64,000 nucleotides of DNA from Stenogyne calaminthoides (lineage: Eukaryota; Streptophyta; Magnoliopsida; Lamiales; Lamiaceae): contig JBBCBC010000027.1 in assembly GCA_037126765.1 (NCBI GenBank), positions 4,364,406-4,428,405 of the forward strand, written 5' to 3'. The position numbers and the translations under genes were made by a program. This document shows, piece after piece, positions 1 through 10,966 of this stretch. Each line of letters starts with the position of its first letter. Position 1 is the first letter of the stretch. Below the pieces are notes generated by a model, which was not told the DNA's origin, did not search any database, and worked only from the letters and a program-made list of their open reading frames with translations.

Positions 1-43
1 GCCCAAAACGGAATACAAGAAAACAAGATTGGGACGGAGGGAG
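1..43. mobile_element. Right end of a Mariner/Stowaway-type element (copy 1)
   Basis: The bases end in GGGACGGAGGGAG followed by TA at 44-45. Read in reverse this is the CTCCCTCCGTCCC terminus of plant Mariner/Stowaway elements. It resembles the left end of the element starting at 31322 more closely than that element's own right end does. This suggests the same element, with exons 2-10 of the host gene beyond it, lies just left of the window. Confidence 0.7.
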
Positions 44-364
44 TACATTATAACCCAAATCCCCAATACTTAAATTTTGCTTTTACACAATTCATAGAGG
101 TTGTTTATTCGTGTAAAATCGAATCACCACATAGAAAATGCCTCAATTTTATGACTCGAAGACTACTCTTCAAAATCCAGTAGCTATATTTACACATTCA
201 CAAACAGAGCAATTTTTATCTGAATTCGAATTTCCAGCAATCAAATTAACAAACAGTTAATTACAATCAATTCAAGTTCAAACGTCAAATAATCAACAAT
301 CCCCATGGGCAATTTCAAATTACGCAAGTGATTACGATACAGGAAATCAAAGAAAAAGAAGAAC

Positions 365-496
365 CTTAGCAATGGCGGATTCTAGGGTTGCAAAATCGAG
401 TGGCGGAGCAGCTGATGAGGAAGCTCGGACTAGGTGCGGATTGAATGGCTTGGATTTGTAGAGAGAGAAAACGAGTGATGAGAGAGAAAGGGACAT
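365..496 (-). CDS. Exon 1 of the plastid protease-like gene (duplicate copy)
   Basis: Identical on the minus strand to exon 1 of the complete gene at 27636-33978. ATG is at 494-496 and the exon runs 132 bp (44 codons) to a GT donor at 363-364. The peptide begins MSLSLSSLVFSLYKSKPF and is rich in Ser, basic residues and Ala with few acids, as expected for a chloroplast transit peptide. It ends LESAIAK, which joins in phase to exon 2 of the full gene. In copy 1 the remaining exons would lie left of base 1. Whether this is a second gene or the same locus assembled twice cannot be told from the window. Confidence 0.8.
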
Positions 497-549
497 TTTT
501 GCTCAATGCGATATTTCGCTTTTCCGGCCCTCTCTCGTCGAGTTATAAG

Positions 550-557
550 GGATAAGA
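550..557. promoter_or_regulatory. Possible I-box upstream of exon 1 (copy 1)
   Basis: GGATAAGA, a match to the GATAAG core of the I-box of light-regulated plant genes, lies 54 nt upstream of the ATG of the minus-strand gene. It repeats at 34032-34039 in copy 2. Short motifs like this arise by chance, so the call is weak. Confidence 0.25.
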
Positions 558-560
558 TGT

Positions 561-1670
561 GGCGCCAGTTTTGTATACCGTTGGCATCATTTCCTTCCAT
601 CACTTCTCACTCATCTACTAATTTTTATTTATTTTTCTATTCATTTATTATTATTATTAAACAAAAATTTGCGCGAACCCAAAATCACGATCTAAGTATA
701 TTTCTTCAAATATCGATATTATATATGTGCACTATCACTGTTATACATAAATTATATCATCATTACGCCTATGCACTATCATTACCTAACAAATGTCTTT
801 TTTTTTAAACGGTGACAGAGTATAAATATAATTTTTTTTTCATCGGTGATAGACACGTAAAACACTTGATAATAATGTTTATGCATGATAATGATAGAGT
901 CACCGTGAACTCAAGTTCACATAAGATGAACTCTTATTTGTGTTGTGTGATATACGTTGTGAGATTAAATTAAATTAAATTAGGAGTATTTTTCACTCTC
1001 TTGGGTATTAATTCACATTTACTTTCTTTTTATCACTTAATCAATTAATTTTAACTACCTAACATGAGACTTTATCACATTCATATATGAAACTATCATT
1101 CGAGGAAACTTAAAATATATATATACACACACATGGTAACATCTACGTGGTGCAATTTTTATTCAAATTTAATTATAATGAATGAAATTAAGATTATTAT
1201 TTTATATAATGAGAAATATAAGTCGAAATTATGTCGTCATGTAGAAAATTTTATTAATATAAACGGGAGACTTTCTACTAGTAGAAGTTAATAAGAGAAG
1301 AATTCAATTTTATTATCACTTTTATTTAGGCTAAAAATTCGAAGTTAGACATTCGGGCCGGCCCAATCCCACAGGCCACAGCACGAATAGCATCCGTAAA
1401 AAAACAAATACAAGCTACGAGCCCAATTGACTGACCTAAATTATGGGCCCATTAAGGTATCATGAGCTAACGGGATGTTCAATCCATCACAACAATGGGA
1501 GGTCAAAGCCCACTAACTCCCATATAAATATCCTCTTCACCAATTAAAATAAAGAGTAAGATTCCTTTGAATCAGATTTATACATAAACACTATTATTAT
1601 TAATATAAAAACTGTCACTGTAAATGCACAAAGATTCTGTTTAAGAATATTTTATATATCTTTAAAGAGT
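561..1670. other. AT-rich intergenic DNA, no gene seen
   Basis: No convincing coding, RNA or transposon structure. Stops are dense in all frames. The forward 100-codon ORF at 506-808 is antisense to the leader of the minus-strand gene and has no protein character. The matching stretch in copy 2 is 34043-35150. Confidence 0.6.
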
Positions 1671-1884
1671 GGGTCTTATGTGCATCTGGGTGCACCATGC
1701 ACTCATAGTGCATTATAGAAGTGTGCAACTATACAAAACAGAAACATGCAACTATTCCAAACAGAAACATGCAACTATGTTGCACTTTTCTGTATAAATA
1801 AGTCGCACTTTTCAATATAACAAGTTGCACGTTTCTAAAATGCACTATGAGTGCACGGTGCACCCGGATACATACAAGACTTAG
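1671..1884. mobile_element. GTGCA-family foldback MITE, member 1 (copy 1)
   Basis: About 214 bp with long imperfect inverted ends. The left arm holds GGGTGCACCATGCACTCATA and the right arm the complement of GTGCACGGTGCACCCGGATA, over some 40 bp. The middle has three tandem copies of AAACAGAAACATGCAACTAT-like sequence. No ORF. Related members lie at 2558, 4761 and 20684. Confidence 0.75.
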
Positions 1885-2557
1885 CCATCTTTAAAATAGT
1901 AAAAAAAAATTGCAGAATAATAATATTTTTTATGCATAAATAGTGATACTAAAACACAAGTTAACGGTGAACTCTCGAGTTTACATAATTTTTTGTCTAA
2001 AATAAATTATTAGACTAATCGAAGAGTTCAATATGATGATTTATATACACACAATTATCCTATGTTCTTCTATCTATACCAATTGAATTGTTTCATAATG
2101 TTGCCGGAGTTTGGGTTTTGCCATTGCAATTGAAAATTATCATTACCCATCGATTTTTTATTTTTTTTTTATCAGAAAAATCATTACCCATCGATTGGCC
2201 ATTAATTTTTTTTTAAAGATCAGATGATGACACGAAACTCATACTTTCACGATACATATAGATAATAATATTCTAACCATTTGAATTATTTTATTTTGTT
2301 ATCGGTGGCCATTATTTATATTCCCAATACATATATGTCCTGATGTCATATAAGTAGAATAGTTCATTATTAATTAATTATTTATGTGGCATTGTTACAT
2401 AAGTGTGGATATAAGTTGATGACATACCACAATTCAATAAACATAAAATTTCCTTTCAAATTTATTCATACTATAATATTAATATTATTATATTTAGTAA
2501 AAGTTATAAATTTTATAATATGAACAAGTTTCACTGAAATTCTACTATTTAGTAAAG
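1885..2557. other. AT-rich DNA, nothing recognised
   Basis: No gene or clear repeat seen. Contains poly(T) runs and a short direct repeat of CATTACCCATCGATT near 2141 and 2183. Copy 2 equivalent: 35365-36037. Confidence 0.5.
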
Positions 2558-2788
2558 GCTAAATCTTTTATACATTCGGATACATCATGCATTCATAGTG
2601 TATTTTTAGAACCATATAACTTGTTATACGAAAAAAAATACAACTTGTTTATATTAAACCATGAAACTATTAATATGAAGATATAGTTTCACGATTCAAA
2701 GGAAAATAAATTTGCATATTTCCGTATAATAAGTTACATGATTCTAAAATATATTATGATGAAGACTTGCATCTTGACTGAATCTTGG
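2558..2788. mobile_element. GTGCA-family MITE, member 2, right end garbled (copy 1)
   Basis: Left arm has GGATACATCATGCATTCATA, and the middle has the family's TATAACTTGTTATAC-like text. In copy 2 (36038-36256) the right arm is clean, with GTACACAGTGCACCTGAATG. Here it is replaced by unrelated text (2760-2788), as expected from a local consensus error in a palindrome. Confidence 0.65.
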
Positions 2789-3985
2789 CGTCGAAATCAC
2801 TCTGAAAATAAGACTAATTTAGAGTAATTTTATATAGCGCTGACCAGAGTCTAGGTAGGACAGGAGTGGGAAAGAGTAAAAGTAGTTGTAATAGTAGTGG
2901 TTAATTAATGTATGATCTGGTACTGATTCAAGCTCCAACCCTAGATGGGTGAAATATCTGCACGCATCTCAACATATTTTGTTACTCCACATATGGAATG
3001 TAAAGTGGGTATAGACAAAATATGTTTTAAGTTCAATGTCCCACAAACATTTTATCAACATTGTAAAATTCAATGTCTCTCAAACTATAGTGTTTGATAC
3101 ATTTTTGAACGAGTTATTTAAATTTTAAAATGGAGTATTTTTCTTTTTTCTATTAATGAGTTCTGATCTACTTTACGTGAAATTCTATACCAGCTCCATG
3201 TGATCATCATGTGGTTTTTTTTTTCTCATTATCCTTGCAAAATGATTTTCAGGAATTATGTTGTTTTACTGTGGGCAAAGTACATGTACATACTGCGGAA
3301 CAGGACAAAAATTTATATGAATCTCAATTTACTGTGATCTTAATTTTTTTAATATTATTATTATTTATAAAAATTATTATTATTATTTAAAAAATTATTT
3401 TTTTATGTACAAAAATTATTATATATATAAAAAATATTTTATATTTTTTAACTGTTAAATTTTTTATGCATAATAATAATAGAGTTTATGTATAAATTTG
3501 ATTTAAGAAAGTGTCATTTCTAATAGAATATGTAAGTGTGACATAAATTTGTCGACTTTGATATGATGAGGCCTGATTTATGCTTGATTTATGTAAAAGA
3601 TTACAATTTAAATATATACTTTTACTGCAAAACAATTAAAGTTGTTTTATCTTCGTCGAGTCAAGCACATCTCACTTCGTATATTTGCAGTCGTCTAAAA
3701 TTAAGATATCGCGACTCAATTTTCATGCCTTAAAAGCATTTAAATATGTCGTACTCAAAATTATTATTAATATTTTTAAGTGAGATTCGTCACATGACGT
3801 ATAGGATGCATATTTTATTTGTATCTGCGTGTCCAAGTACCTATGAAATATTCAACACAGTATTATTATAAAATTCAAATACCCATTAATTCTAGCTTCA
3901 CTCGTACACCTAAATCTCAAAAGAAACCTACTCTTAAATTTGGAACTCTATGGGCGGCAAGCCACAATCGCCTAAAACCGCATGC
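2789..3985. other. AT-rich intergenic DNA, no gene seen
   Basis: No coding signal. Contains an A/T low-complexity stretch near 3330-3470. Copy 2 equivalent: 36257-37455. Confidence 0.5.
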
Positions 3986-4020
3986 ATTATTTACTTGTAA
4001 CCGTGTTACAAGTAAATAAT
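3986..4020. repeat. Perfect 16-bp hairpin (copy 1)
   Basis: ATTATTTACTTGTAAC and its exact reverse complement are separated by only CGT. No T-run follows and no transcript is evident, so it is not called a terminator. It is identical in copy 2 at 37456-37490. Confidence 0.85.
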
Positions 4021-4760
4021 TGAGATGCCATTTTTTTTAAAAGCAATTCCCAACTATGTATTGTCAAACATGCAGCTCCGTGAAGCCACCAAACATACAC
4101 TTCAAATTGTTGTTTTATTCATCAATGTTAAAAATATGCATGAACTACATGCTATATATAACAAGTAGAGCACACACATTTATACGTGAACGTGTAAAAT
4201 TGCTCAAGAATATTTACATAAATCGTCAATTCGTCATTTAATTACATATGATCTAAATAGAACTACATGTAACTCTCTTAAATTTGTCAAGCATGTATAT
4301 TGGGAAATAAAGAACATACAATTTTCCTTTTCTTGAAAAGAATATATAAAATTGTGTCCAAGATTGAAATGAATGGCTCTACTTTCTTAGGATTTTAAGT
4401 ACGTCTGGAATTTCCGGCGCCGCACTTTTCCCACAACCAGACAAAATCATATGGCATTGTCTCAACCAATGTTTTTTTATTACACTAGATTTTCCTGGTT
4501 TTCTAAAAGCTGCGAAACAAAAGAATCGTGGAGTAATAAATTTGTAATATTTATTTTCTATTTTTTATACATGTAGTAGATACTTGTGTCGTGTGGACGT
4601 GTACGTACGTACAATTAATGTTTGGCCACCGCATATTTTGATGTTTACAAAAACGATTACATGCATGCATGAACACGATGGATGGGCACCGCATATACTA
4701 TTTTTATAGCAATTTGATTTACACCGAATTAATTACAAAATAAATTATTATATCTTCATG
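4021..4760. other. AT-rich intergenic DNA, nothing recognised
   Basis: No gene seen. Short palindromic GTACGTACGTAC and ATGCATGCAT runs occur near 4600 and 4660. Copy 2 equivalent: 37491-38228. Confidence 0.5.
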
Positions 4761-4908
4761 GGCTAAGTTTTACATGTATCCACGTGCCTCGTGCACTCAC
4801 AATGCATTTTAGAACCATACAACTTATTATATTGAAATATACAACTTATTTATACTAAATCGTACAGCTATGAATGTATGGTGCACCTGAATGCAATGAG
4901 ACTCATCC
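4761..4908. mobile_element. GTGCA-family MITE, member 3 (copy 1)
   Basis: Short member with CGTGCACTCACAATGCATTT on the left and GTATGGTGCACCTGAATGCA on the right, plus the family's internal ACAACTTATTATA motif. In copy 2 (38229-38372) the left arm is garbled, the reverse of the situation at member 2. Confidence 0.6.
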
Positions 4909-5160
4909 ATCTTCGCGTTCTTTTATCAACAAGTTCTCTGCTCCAATATTTTATCTTCTGCTAGCTCCAATTACAATATATGAAATTTGAAAAGAAAAAG
5001 GGACTGTGACCAAATTGAAATAATAATAAAAAGACACATAAATTTATTTATAATGATCTTAAATGTTTTTTTGTTTTCATATTAGCATAAATTATCAGAA
5101 AATAGTCATATTTTATAACTGCAAAACTTTAAATATGTATCTGTCGAGTTCAACTTTCAA

Positions 5161-5705
5161 TTTTTTATTCTATAATTGATGTTCCACTTTGTATTCTATA
5201 ATATGGATGGATAACACGTGAAATAATAGAAAATATCCAATAAACCACCATACTCAGGGTCAATGTGTTAAAGATCTAGAAGAGTGAAACACCAATAGAA
5301 TATGAAGAGTGGAACACTGGAATCGAATCGATTTTGGGGGTGGAGGCCTGGAAATGAGATCACCTATTTTATAATTGGTGTTCCACTTTGTATTCCATAA
5401 TATGAATGGATGACACGTGAAATAATAAAAAAATAAAAATTCATATGAGATGGTCTCTACATGAGACTGGATACAACTTAGCACAAATCACATCCACCCT
5501 TCCCAAAGTGTTAAAGCGTCAATGTCCAACTTATGTCTCGTCTCACCATGAGACCGTCTCATGCAAGTGTGTCTCTAATAAAAAAATATTCAACGAACCA
5601 CCATACTCTAGGTCCATATGTTAAATATTCAAGAGAGTGAAACATCAATGAAATACGAAAAGTAGAACAGAAGAATCGAACCGGGAGGCCTGAGGGAGTA
5701 TATTA
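5161..5705. repeat. Two direct repeat units of about 190 bp, the second split by a MITE (copy 1)
   Basis: Unit 1 (about 5161-5350) and unit 2 (about 5365-5705) share TTCCACTTTGTATTC, ACACGTGAAATAATA, AACCACCATACTC, a segment of GTGAAACA plus AATGAAATACGA-like text, and GGAGGCCTG, in the same order. Unit 2 is interrupted at 5436-5575 by a foldback insertion. Copy 2 equivalent: 38627-39171. Confidence 0.75.
5436..5575. mobile_element. GAGAC-family MITE with 13-bp target duplication (copy 1)
   Basis: About 140 bp bounded by TAATAAAAAAATA on both sides (5423-5435 and 5576-5588). The ends are inverted: CATATGAGATGGTCTC at the left, GAGACCGTCTCATGCAAG at the right. The middle has AAAGTGTTAAAGCGTCA, also found in a relative at 22626-22732. 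The uninterrupted unit 1 beside it acts as an approximate empty site. Confidence 0.75.
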
Positions 5706-5755
5706 TAATATTTCAACTTTCAAATATATATTAAATAACTAAAAGAAAAAATTAA

Positions 5756-6016
5756 AGACCCGCTTGATTTGGTTGGGGGTAGTGGAAGGGGGTAATGATA
5801 ATTATTTCCATTAATATTTCTTGGTAGTTTTGATACCAATGTAATGGGAATAGAAGTAAGTTATTGATTACCCTACTTTCATTACTCAATTTCACTCTCA
5901 CTCAACCCTCCTCAAATGATACTCATTATTTATGTTTTAATCAAGCAATGCCAATGCAATCAATAACCCCACATTGATTTACTATTATCATTCCCAAGTC
6001 ATACCAAGCGGACCCT
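5756..6016. mobile_element. MITE with GGTCCGCTTGGT-type ends (copy 1)
   Basis: About 260 bp. Left end GACCCGCTTGATTTGGTTGG and right end, reversed, GGGTCCGCTTGGTATGACTT form imperfect inverted repeats. Such ends recall hAT-type MITEs, an inference from memory. No ORF. Copy 2: 39222-39481. Confidence 0.6.
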
Positions 6017-6484
6017 AGCTAAAGTGCAGTATTAATAAATTGACAAGGAATAAAAGTCACGACACTTCTCTCACAAAAATTTGTCACCGCGTGTTAACAA
6101 CAACTTGGATGATCTGTTGGAAAATGTGAGGTATGTATAAACGAAGATGCACGATTAACTCAATACAAAAGTTGAGGCAAGAGTTTGAACGTTTTCCATA
6201 AGATGATATGCCCCGTACTTCGGTGCAATAGGGTATCAATGACCAATGTCCTTAAGATACAAATACTTTAAAATTTCACGACTGTTGCAATGAGAATCGA
6301 AAGCTACGACTCTAACGCAGATCTAGAATTGCTAATATACTTTTACATGCATTGATTGGTTTGAAGATTTTCGAATGATAGAAAATGTGCAGTCTAAGAG
6401 GTCAACTTATAGTAGTCAAAGAGTCTATTGGTGAAAGATTGCAACTGATCGCGCCTTTTGGATGATTCAAATTCGAATTCTCCT
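6017..6484. other. No gene recognised
   Basis: Unremarkable AT-rich sequence with no coding or repeat structure I could identify. Copy 2 equivalent: 39482-39948. Confidence 0.5.
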
Positions 6485-6776
6485 AGGCTCCATTTGGATG
6501 GATGAATTTGAAATTCATGGATTTCACACACAAATCATCAATCTCCAATAGATTTACAAATATTTAGATTTGACAGCCTAGTTTAAAATGGAGGGATTTC
6601 AAATCCCCATCAAAACCTAGTCATTTGTGAAATCCCTCATCTCTACCCTTTCCTCCTCTCCTCCTTCAATCTCTTCCCTAAACTCTCAAATCTAAGTAGT
6701 TGTAAATTCATTGGAGAGTACAATTTGTGTTTGAATTCCATGGATTTCCAAATTCATCCATCCAAATGGAGCCCTA
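6485..6776. mobile_element. MITE with CTCCATTTGGATGGATG ends (copy 1)
   Basis: GGCTCCATTTGGATGGATGA at the left is the near-perfect complement of the right end, over about 35 bp. CCTAG flanks both sides and may be part of the target duplication. No ORF. Copy 2: 39949-40237. Confidence 0.75.
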
Positions 6777-6789
6777 GCGAATTCTTTTA

Positions 6790-7222
6790 GGGGGTGTTTT
6801 GTTCACGAGATTGAATTGATTAGGTATAATAGAATTGAGTGGGATTGAGTAAGATTAGATTGATTTGACTGGATTTGTTGAATCAAGATATGCGTTTGGA
6901 TTGTAGAATTAAATTGAGGGATTACATGGGATACCTATTGAAATGTCATAAACACCCCTAAGTTGAATAGAAACAACACGCTTTATTCTTGTGAATCTAT
7001 TCAAACAATAGAAGGACAATTTGTAATATTGCATTTAAGATATGTCTATCCCACCATTCACATGGGATTGACATATCCCTCCATGCAGGGATTTGATACA
7101 TTTTCTACCCGTGCTTGAAGTATATCATGGGCCCTCATCACGCAAACTAAACGGTAGATTCGTTGGGATTAAAATTCTAATCCTGGTTTATCTCAATCAA
7201 TCCCGTGAACCAAACAAGGCTT
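6790..7222. mobile_element. MITE with GTTCACG(A/G)GATTGA ends, possibly Tourist-like (copy 1)
   Basis: About 430 bp. GTTTTGTTCACGAGATTGAA on the left mirrors AATCAATCCCGTGAACCAAA on the right. TTTAG occurs next to both ends. The body is full of GATTGAGT/AATTGAAT-like text and has no ORF. Copy 2: 40252-40684. Confidence 0.7.
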
Positions 7223-7489
7223 TAGAGAATCCCACATCTTTTCGTAGAAGGAGATTAAGAATTATTTATTGATAAAATGTTATACCGCGGTCAATACACT
7301 CTTTGGGTGGCCATATAGACTTTAGTCAATTAATTTTTCTTTTTTATCAGAAAAGAAAGTTTCAATATCACCAGTGCCGGGAAGGAATATAAGAGGTATG
7401 CCAACTCGGCAAGAATAAATTACAACAGATTTTTACACCAAAGTACAAAGCCGCCCACCACAAAATGAAGAACTAACACTACGGGCTGT

Positions 7490-8074
7490 TTACAAACCAC
7501 TATTTACACCTATCCCTTTTGGAGTCGTGAGCCATCGATTAAAAGAAGGAATCTGAAGTTTGCCTTTTCTTACCGATAGCCACGACCAAGTTATTGCTAT
7601 TATCTCATCCCAAACTTTAGTTGAATCCGTATTGATGTTATCAAAAAGTACTTCATTCCTAGTTTTCCAAATTGTCCAAATGATGCCAATCCAAATAGTA
7701 TTCGCTATTCTTGTGAATTTCTTTGATCCAAATGCCACACTATTAGAAATAAAATTCTACATAGGTACCTGATGTTGGACCGTTGAAATTTGGATCCATC
7801 GGTGATACCTTGCCCAGATGTCGCGTGAAAAACAACAATTGAAAAGGATATGCTCTGTAGTTTCCTCTTCAGTTTCGCATAAGATACACAAGGGATTGCC
7901 CACAAGATGTAGCATCCCACGAAGGATAAGATTGTCCTTCGTGGGAAGACGACATTTGAGAGCCTTCCAAGCAATCACTTGTGTAAGTCTCGGAGCAAAA
8001 TTCTTCCACAAATTTTTGAACGTCGTCCTTCCAACTCTGTTGTCCTCCGTTGAAGTAGGCTGATTTGCCATCAA
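7490..8074 (-). pseudogene. LINE zf-RVT domain and C-terminus (copy 1)
   Basis: Two overlapping minus frames. The first has WKALKCRLPTKDNLILRG, then CILCETEEETTEHILFNC, the C-x2-C...H-x4-C zinc motif seen after plant LINE RTs. The second has NTIWIGIIWTIWKTRNEVLF, the usual C-terminal block of these proteins. One frameshift separates them near 7750. Confidence 0.88.
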
Positions 8075-8691
8075 ATTGTATGCCTTCTTAACTTGGTAAA
8101 TCTCGTTCCTTGCGTGTTTTCACTCCCAGTTGTCCTGCTTATCTCTGTGTAGTTGTGATTTGCTTAAATAATCAAGGAGCTGATTTATTAAAGAAGTATC
8201 CCTAGGTAATAAGTTTCTACTCCACTCAAACTCCCACCTCCAACCCTCATCTTCCCAATTTCCCATCTCCCTCACCACACACTCCTTTTGAGCACTAAAA
8301 TTTTAAACAACTTGTTAAACTTAACACACAAAGGTACCTCACCAACCGACGTCTCCCTCCAAAATGAAGATGTGTCTCCCATTCCCAATACCTTCACGAT
8401 TTCATCCCTCAAACCCCCACCGCCGGAATCCCGATAAATCTCACAAATTTCACTCCACCACCCTGAAGGACTCCCTCGATTACTCCTCTACCTCACCCTA
8501 TAAGAAATCTGCCCCTCTTCCTCAGTACACTCCCTCAACCCCCTATATTTTGATTTAATCACCCTTGCCCAAAACCGCCCCAGTTCATTAAGGAATCTCC
8601 ATACCCATTTTCCCAATAGAGCCCGATAAAAACATTTAGATCTTTAATCCCAAGCCCCCCATAGATTTCTCTCAACACACCTCTTCCCACT

Positions 8692-9231
8692 TTACCCAAG
8701 GAGTTTTCCGGGTATTTTCACTCCCCCCCTCCCCCCCCAACCCCACAAGAAAGAACATTGCAAACTCACAATTTTTTTGAGGATAGTTTTAGGCACTCTG
8801 TAAAAGGATAAGCAATAGATTGGTATGGCCGAAAGAACTGCCTGAACCAACATAATTCTACCTCCAAACGATAAATGACAGTCTTTCCATTTAGCAAGCC
8901 TCTTGCTGATTTTTTTTACCAAATCTTCCCATGCAGCCGCATTTTTGTGTTTGACCCCCACATTTAATCTCGAATAAGATAGAGATCCCCTTCCGGTCGA
9001 GCAATGTAGTACGTCTGCCCCTCTTGATAGTAATTGTTGCTGCACATTCAACCCCCACAAGCTACTTTTATTGAAATTTACCCCAAGACCCGATAGTAAC
9101 TCGAAATTCCGAAGGATATATTTGGTTGCCTTGATATTCTCCATCTTGAAAGGGCACATAAATAAGGTATCGTCCGCATATTGTAATAGCGAGACCTCCA
9201 CCTTATCCTTACCCACTGCAATTGGATCCAA
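8692..9231 (-). pseudogene. LINE reverse transcriptase, YADD and thumb part (copy 1)
   Basis: Continues the RT after a frame change. LLQYADDTLFMC (YADD codons at 9169-9180) supplies the catalytic Asp pair. Downstream are GLGVNFNKSSLWG, RLAKWKDCHLSFGGRIMLVQ and IPIYCLSFYRVPKTILKKI, typical of plant LINE RT C-terminal regions. Ends in a G/C homopolymer stretch (8720-8740) where the frame is lost. Confidence 0.92.
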
Positions 9232-9284
9232 CAGACCCCCACGAACAGCACTATTGACAAGAAGATTCAGCCCCTCCGCGACGA

Positions 9285-10241
9285 TTAAGAAGAGGAAGGG
9301 TGAAAGTGGATAACCCTATCGAAGACCCCTTTGGAGTTTGAATTCCTCCGAGGGGCTGCCATTAACAAGTGTCGATGTCGTCGCCGTGGAAACACATTCC
9401 ATGACCATGATCTCCATTTCGGACTAAAGTTCAGACCTTCCATCATCCTATCCAAGAAATCCCAGCAAACCGAATCATATGCCTTTGCAAAATCAACCTT
9501 GAAAATTGCCCACTTTCTCTTTTTCTTCTTTGCTTCATCAAGAATCTCGTTGAGGACCACAATGCCGACTGAAATTTGTCGTCCCCCGATAAATGCCGAC
9601 TGGTTTTCGGAGATCAATGTATCAAACACCTTACTGAGGCGGATGGCCAGAATCTTTGAGATAATCTTGTAGAGACATCCAATGAGAGAAATTGGTCGAA
9701 AATTATTAAGTGAGACTGCCCCCTCCTTTTTTGGAATAAGAGCAATGAAAGAGGGGTTCATTCCTTTTACAATCTTCCCATACCGATGGAATTCCTGCAT
9801 CATTTCTTTGATCTCCACTTTAAGCATCTCCCAGTTGCCTTTGATGAAGCCAAAGGAGAAGCCGTCTGGACCTGGACTTTTAGACGAGTCACATGACCAT
9901 ATGGCCTCTTTGATTTCCTCTTCCGTAAAAGGGGCCACCAAGAAGACATTTTCGCATTCTTCTGGAATTGTAATGCTTGGTCTGGTTTTGCGACTGAAAT
10001 GATCTTTGAAATAGTTGTTGACCCCCATTTTCACCCCTTCCACCGAATCAACCCAATTTTCACCAAAAAATAGCCCATCGATGTTTTTTGAATTAAATCT
10101 TCGGTTCACCCAGCCGTGGAAAAAAGCTAAGTTCACATCACCTTCGAGGATCCATCGTGACTTGGCTTTCTGATACAAAATCTTCTCTTTCCAAATAATC
10201 GCCCTTAGGAGTTCAGCCGTGAATTTTTTCCTTCTGACCAC
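9285..10241 (-). pseudogene. LINE reverse transcriptase, N-terminal and palm part (copy 1)
   Basis: An open frame of 318 codons carries the usual RT blocks in order: KSPGPDGFSFGFIKGNWE, then PSFIALIPKKEG, NNFRPISLIGCLYKI, ENQSAFIGGRQISVG and the first catalytic Asp in FKVDFAKAYDSVCWDFL. The enzyme copies its RNA at the nicked target. The frame is lost near 9300, before the YADD box, which continues in another frame at 8692-9231. Copy 2 splits this same segment into two ORFs (43492-43704 and 42880-43401). Confidence 0.92.
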
Positions 10242-10388
10242 TTCTTCTAATTCAAGTCCAAATGCATCATCAATTCTATCAAGTGCTTCAATTTCAGATT
10301 TTTTTCTCTGAGATCCTTATGTCCACATGGCCGAATGTCTCTGAATTCCAGATTTTGAGGTCAGCCTTAAGCATTTTCAGTTTTTGTT

Positions 10389-10802
10389 TTAAAACGAAGC
10401 CGCTCCACCCTTCAACGTCATATCCTTTCCATTTACTTTTAAGAAAGTTGCTGAAATTTGGGAATGCCAGCCAGCCGTTGAAGAATTTGAACATCTTCGG
10501 ACCCAATCTTTCCTCGGGAAATCAAGATAGATTGGGCAATGGTCCGAAGTCGTCCTTCCAAAGCCTTTCAAGGTCGCGTTGTTCCACCTGTTCAGCCACA
10601 AATCATTCACAAAAACTCGTTCTAAACGGCTCTTACACGAACCATCAGTCCGGTAGCATGTATATTTACGGCCCACAAGCAGTAGCTCAATCAATTGACA
10701 CCCCTCTAAGAACTCGTTAAATCTTTCAATCTCCCTACTGTCACCATATTCCCCTCTTCCATCCCTTTCACCCAAGTTTCTGATAGCATTGAAATCACCC
10801 AT
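10389..10802 (-). pseudogene. LINE endonuclease, C-terminal part (copy 1)
   Basis: The minus-strand frame starts MGDFNAIRNLGERDGRGEYG, followed by LLVGRKYTCYRTDGSCKSRL and SDHCPIYLDF. GDFN, the GR-x-YTW-like motif and SDHCP are hallmarks of the late part of plant LINE exonuclease-endonuclease-phosphatase domains that nick the target DNA. The catalytic N-terminal half is absent. The reading frame then shifts before the reverse transcriptase, so it is a remnant. Confidence 0.85.
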
Positions 10803-10966
10803 TATGCAGATGTATTTGTCACTTTGTTCAATTAACTATTAATTCTCCATTGCACAAGTCTGTATATAAGAAATCATTTTTCTCCTCACAAATCCGATGC
10901 GGGACAATGAAACATTCCATTTCCTTCCACATATTCAGTATTCACTTAATGATAAATTATCGGAAA

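Larger units (their letters stand above)
7334..10820 (-). mobile_element. 5'-truncated LINE with 15-bp target duplication (copy 1)
   Basis: A plant L1-type non-LTR retrotransposon on the minus strand. In element order it has the end of an apurinic-type endonuclease, a reverse transcriptase with a YADD box, then a zf-RVT zinc-binding domain. Its 3' end is a T-rich run on the plus strand (7334-7346), a poly(A) tail. Near-identical flanks ACTTTAGTCAATTAA (7319-7333) and ACTTTGTTCAATTAA (10821-10835) form the target duplication. ORF1 and the first part of the endonuclease are missing, as expected for 5' truncation during target-primed insertion. The frame is broken, so it is inactive. Confidence 0.9.

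Noticed and set aside
372..461. Forward ATG with a 29-codon frame in a Kozak-like context
   Set aside because: It is the antisense of exon 1; the minus strand gives a transit peptide that joins in phase to nine further exons.
506..808. Forward ORF of 100 codons, identical in both copies (also 33988-34290)
   Set aside because: It is antisense to the leader of the minus-strand gene and then runs through AT-rich DNA. Identity only reflects the duplicated block. No domain character.
9331..10720. Forward ORFs of 106-152 codons (also 42530-44183)
   Set aside because: Antisense shadows of the LINE endonuclease and reverse transcriptase.
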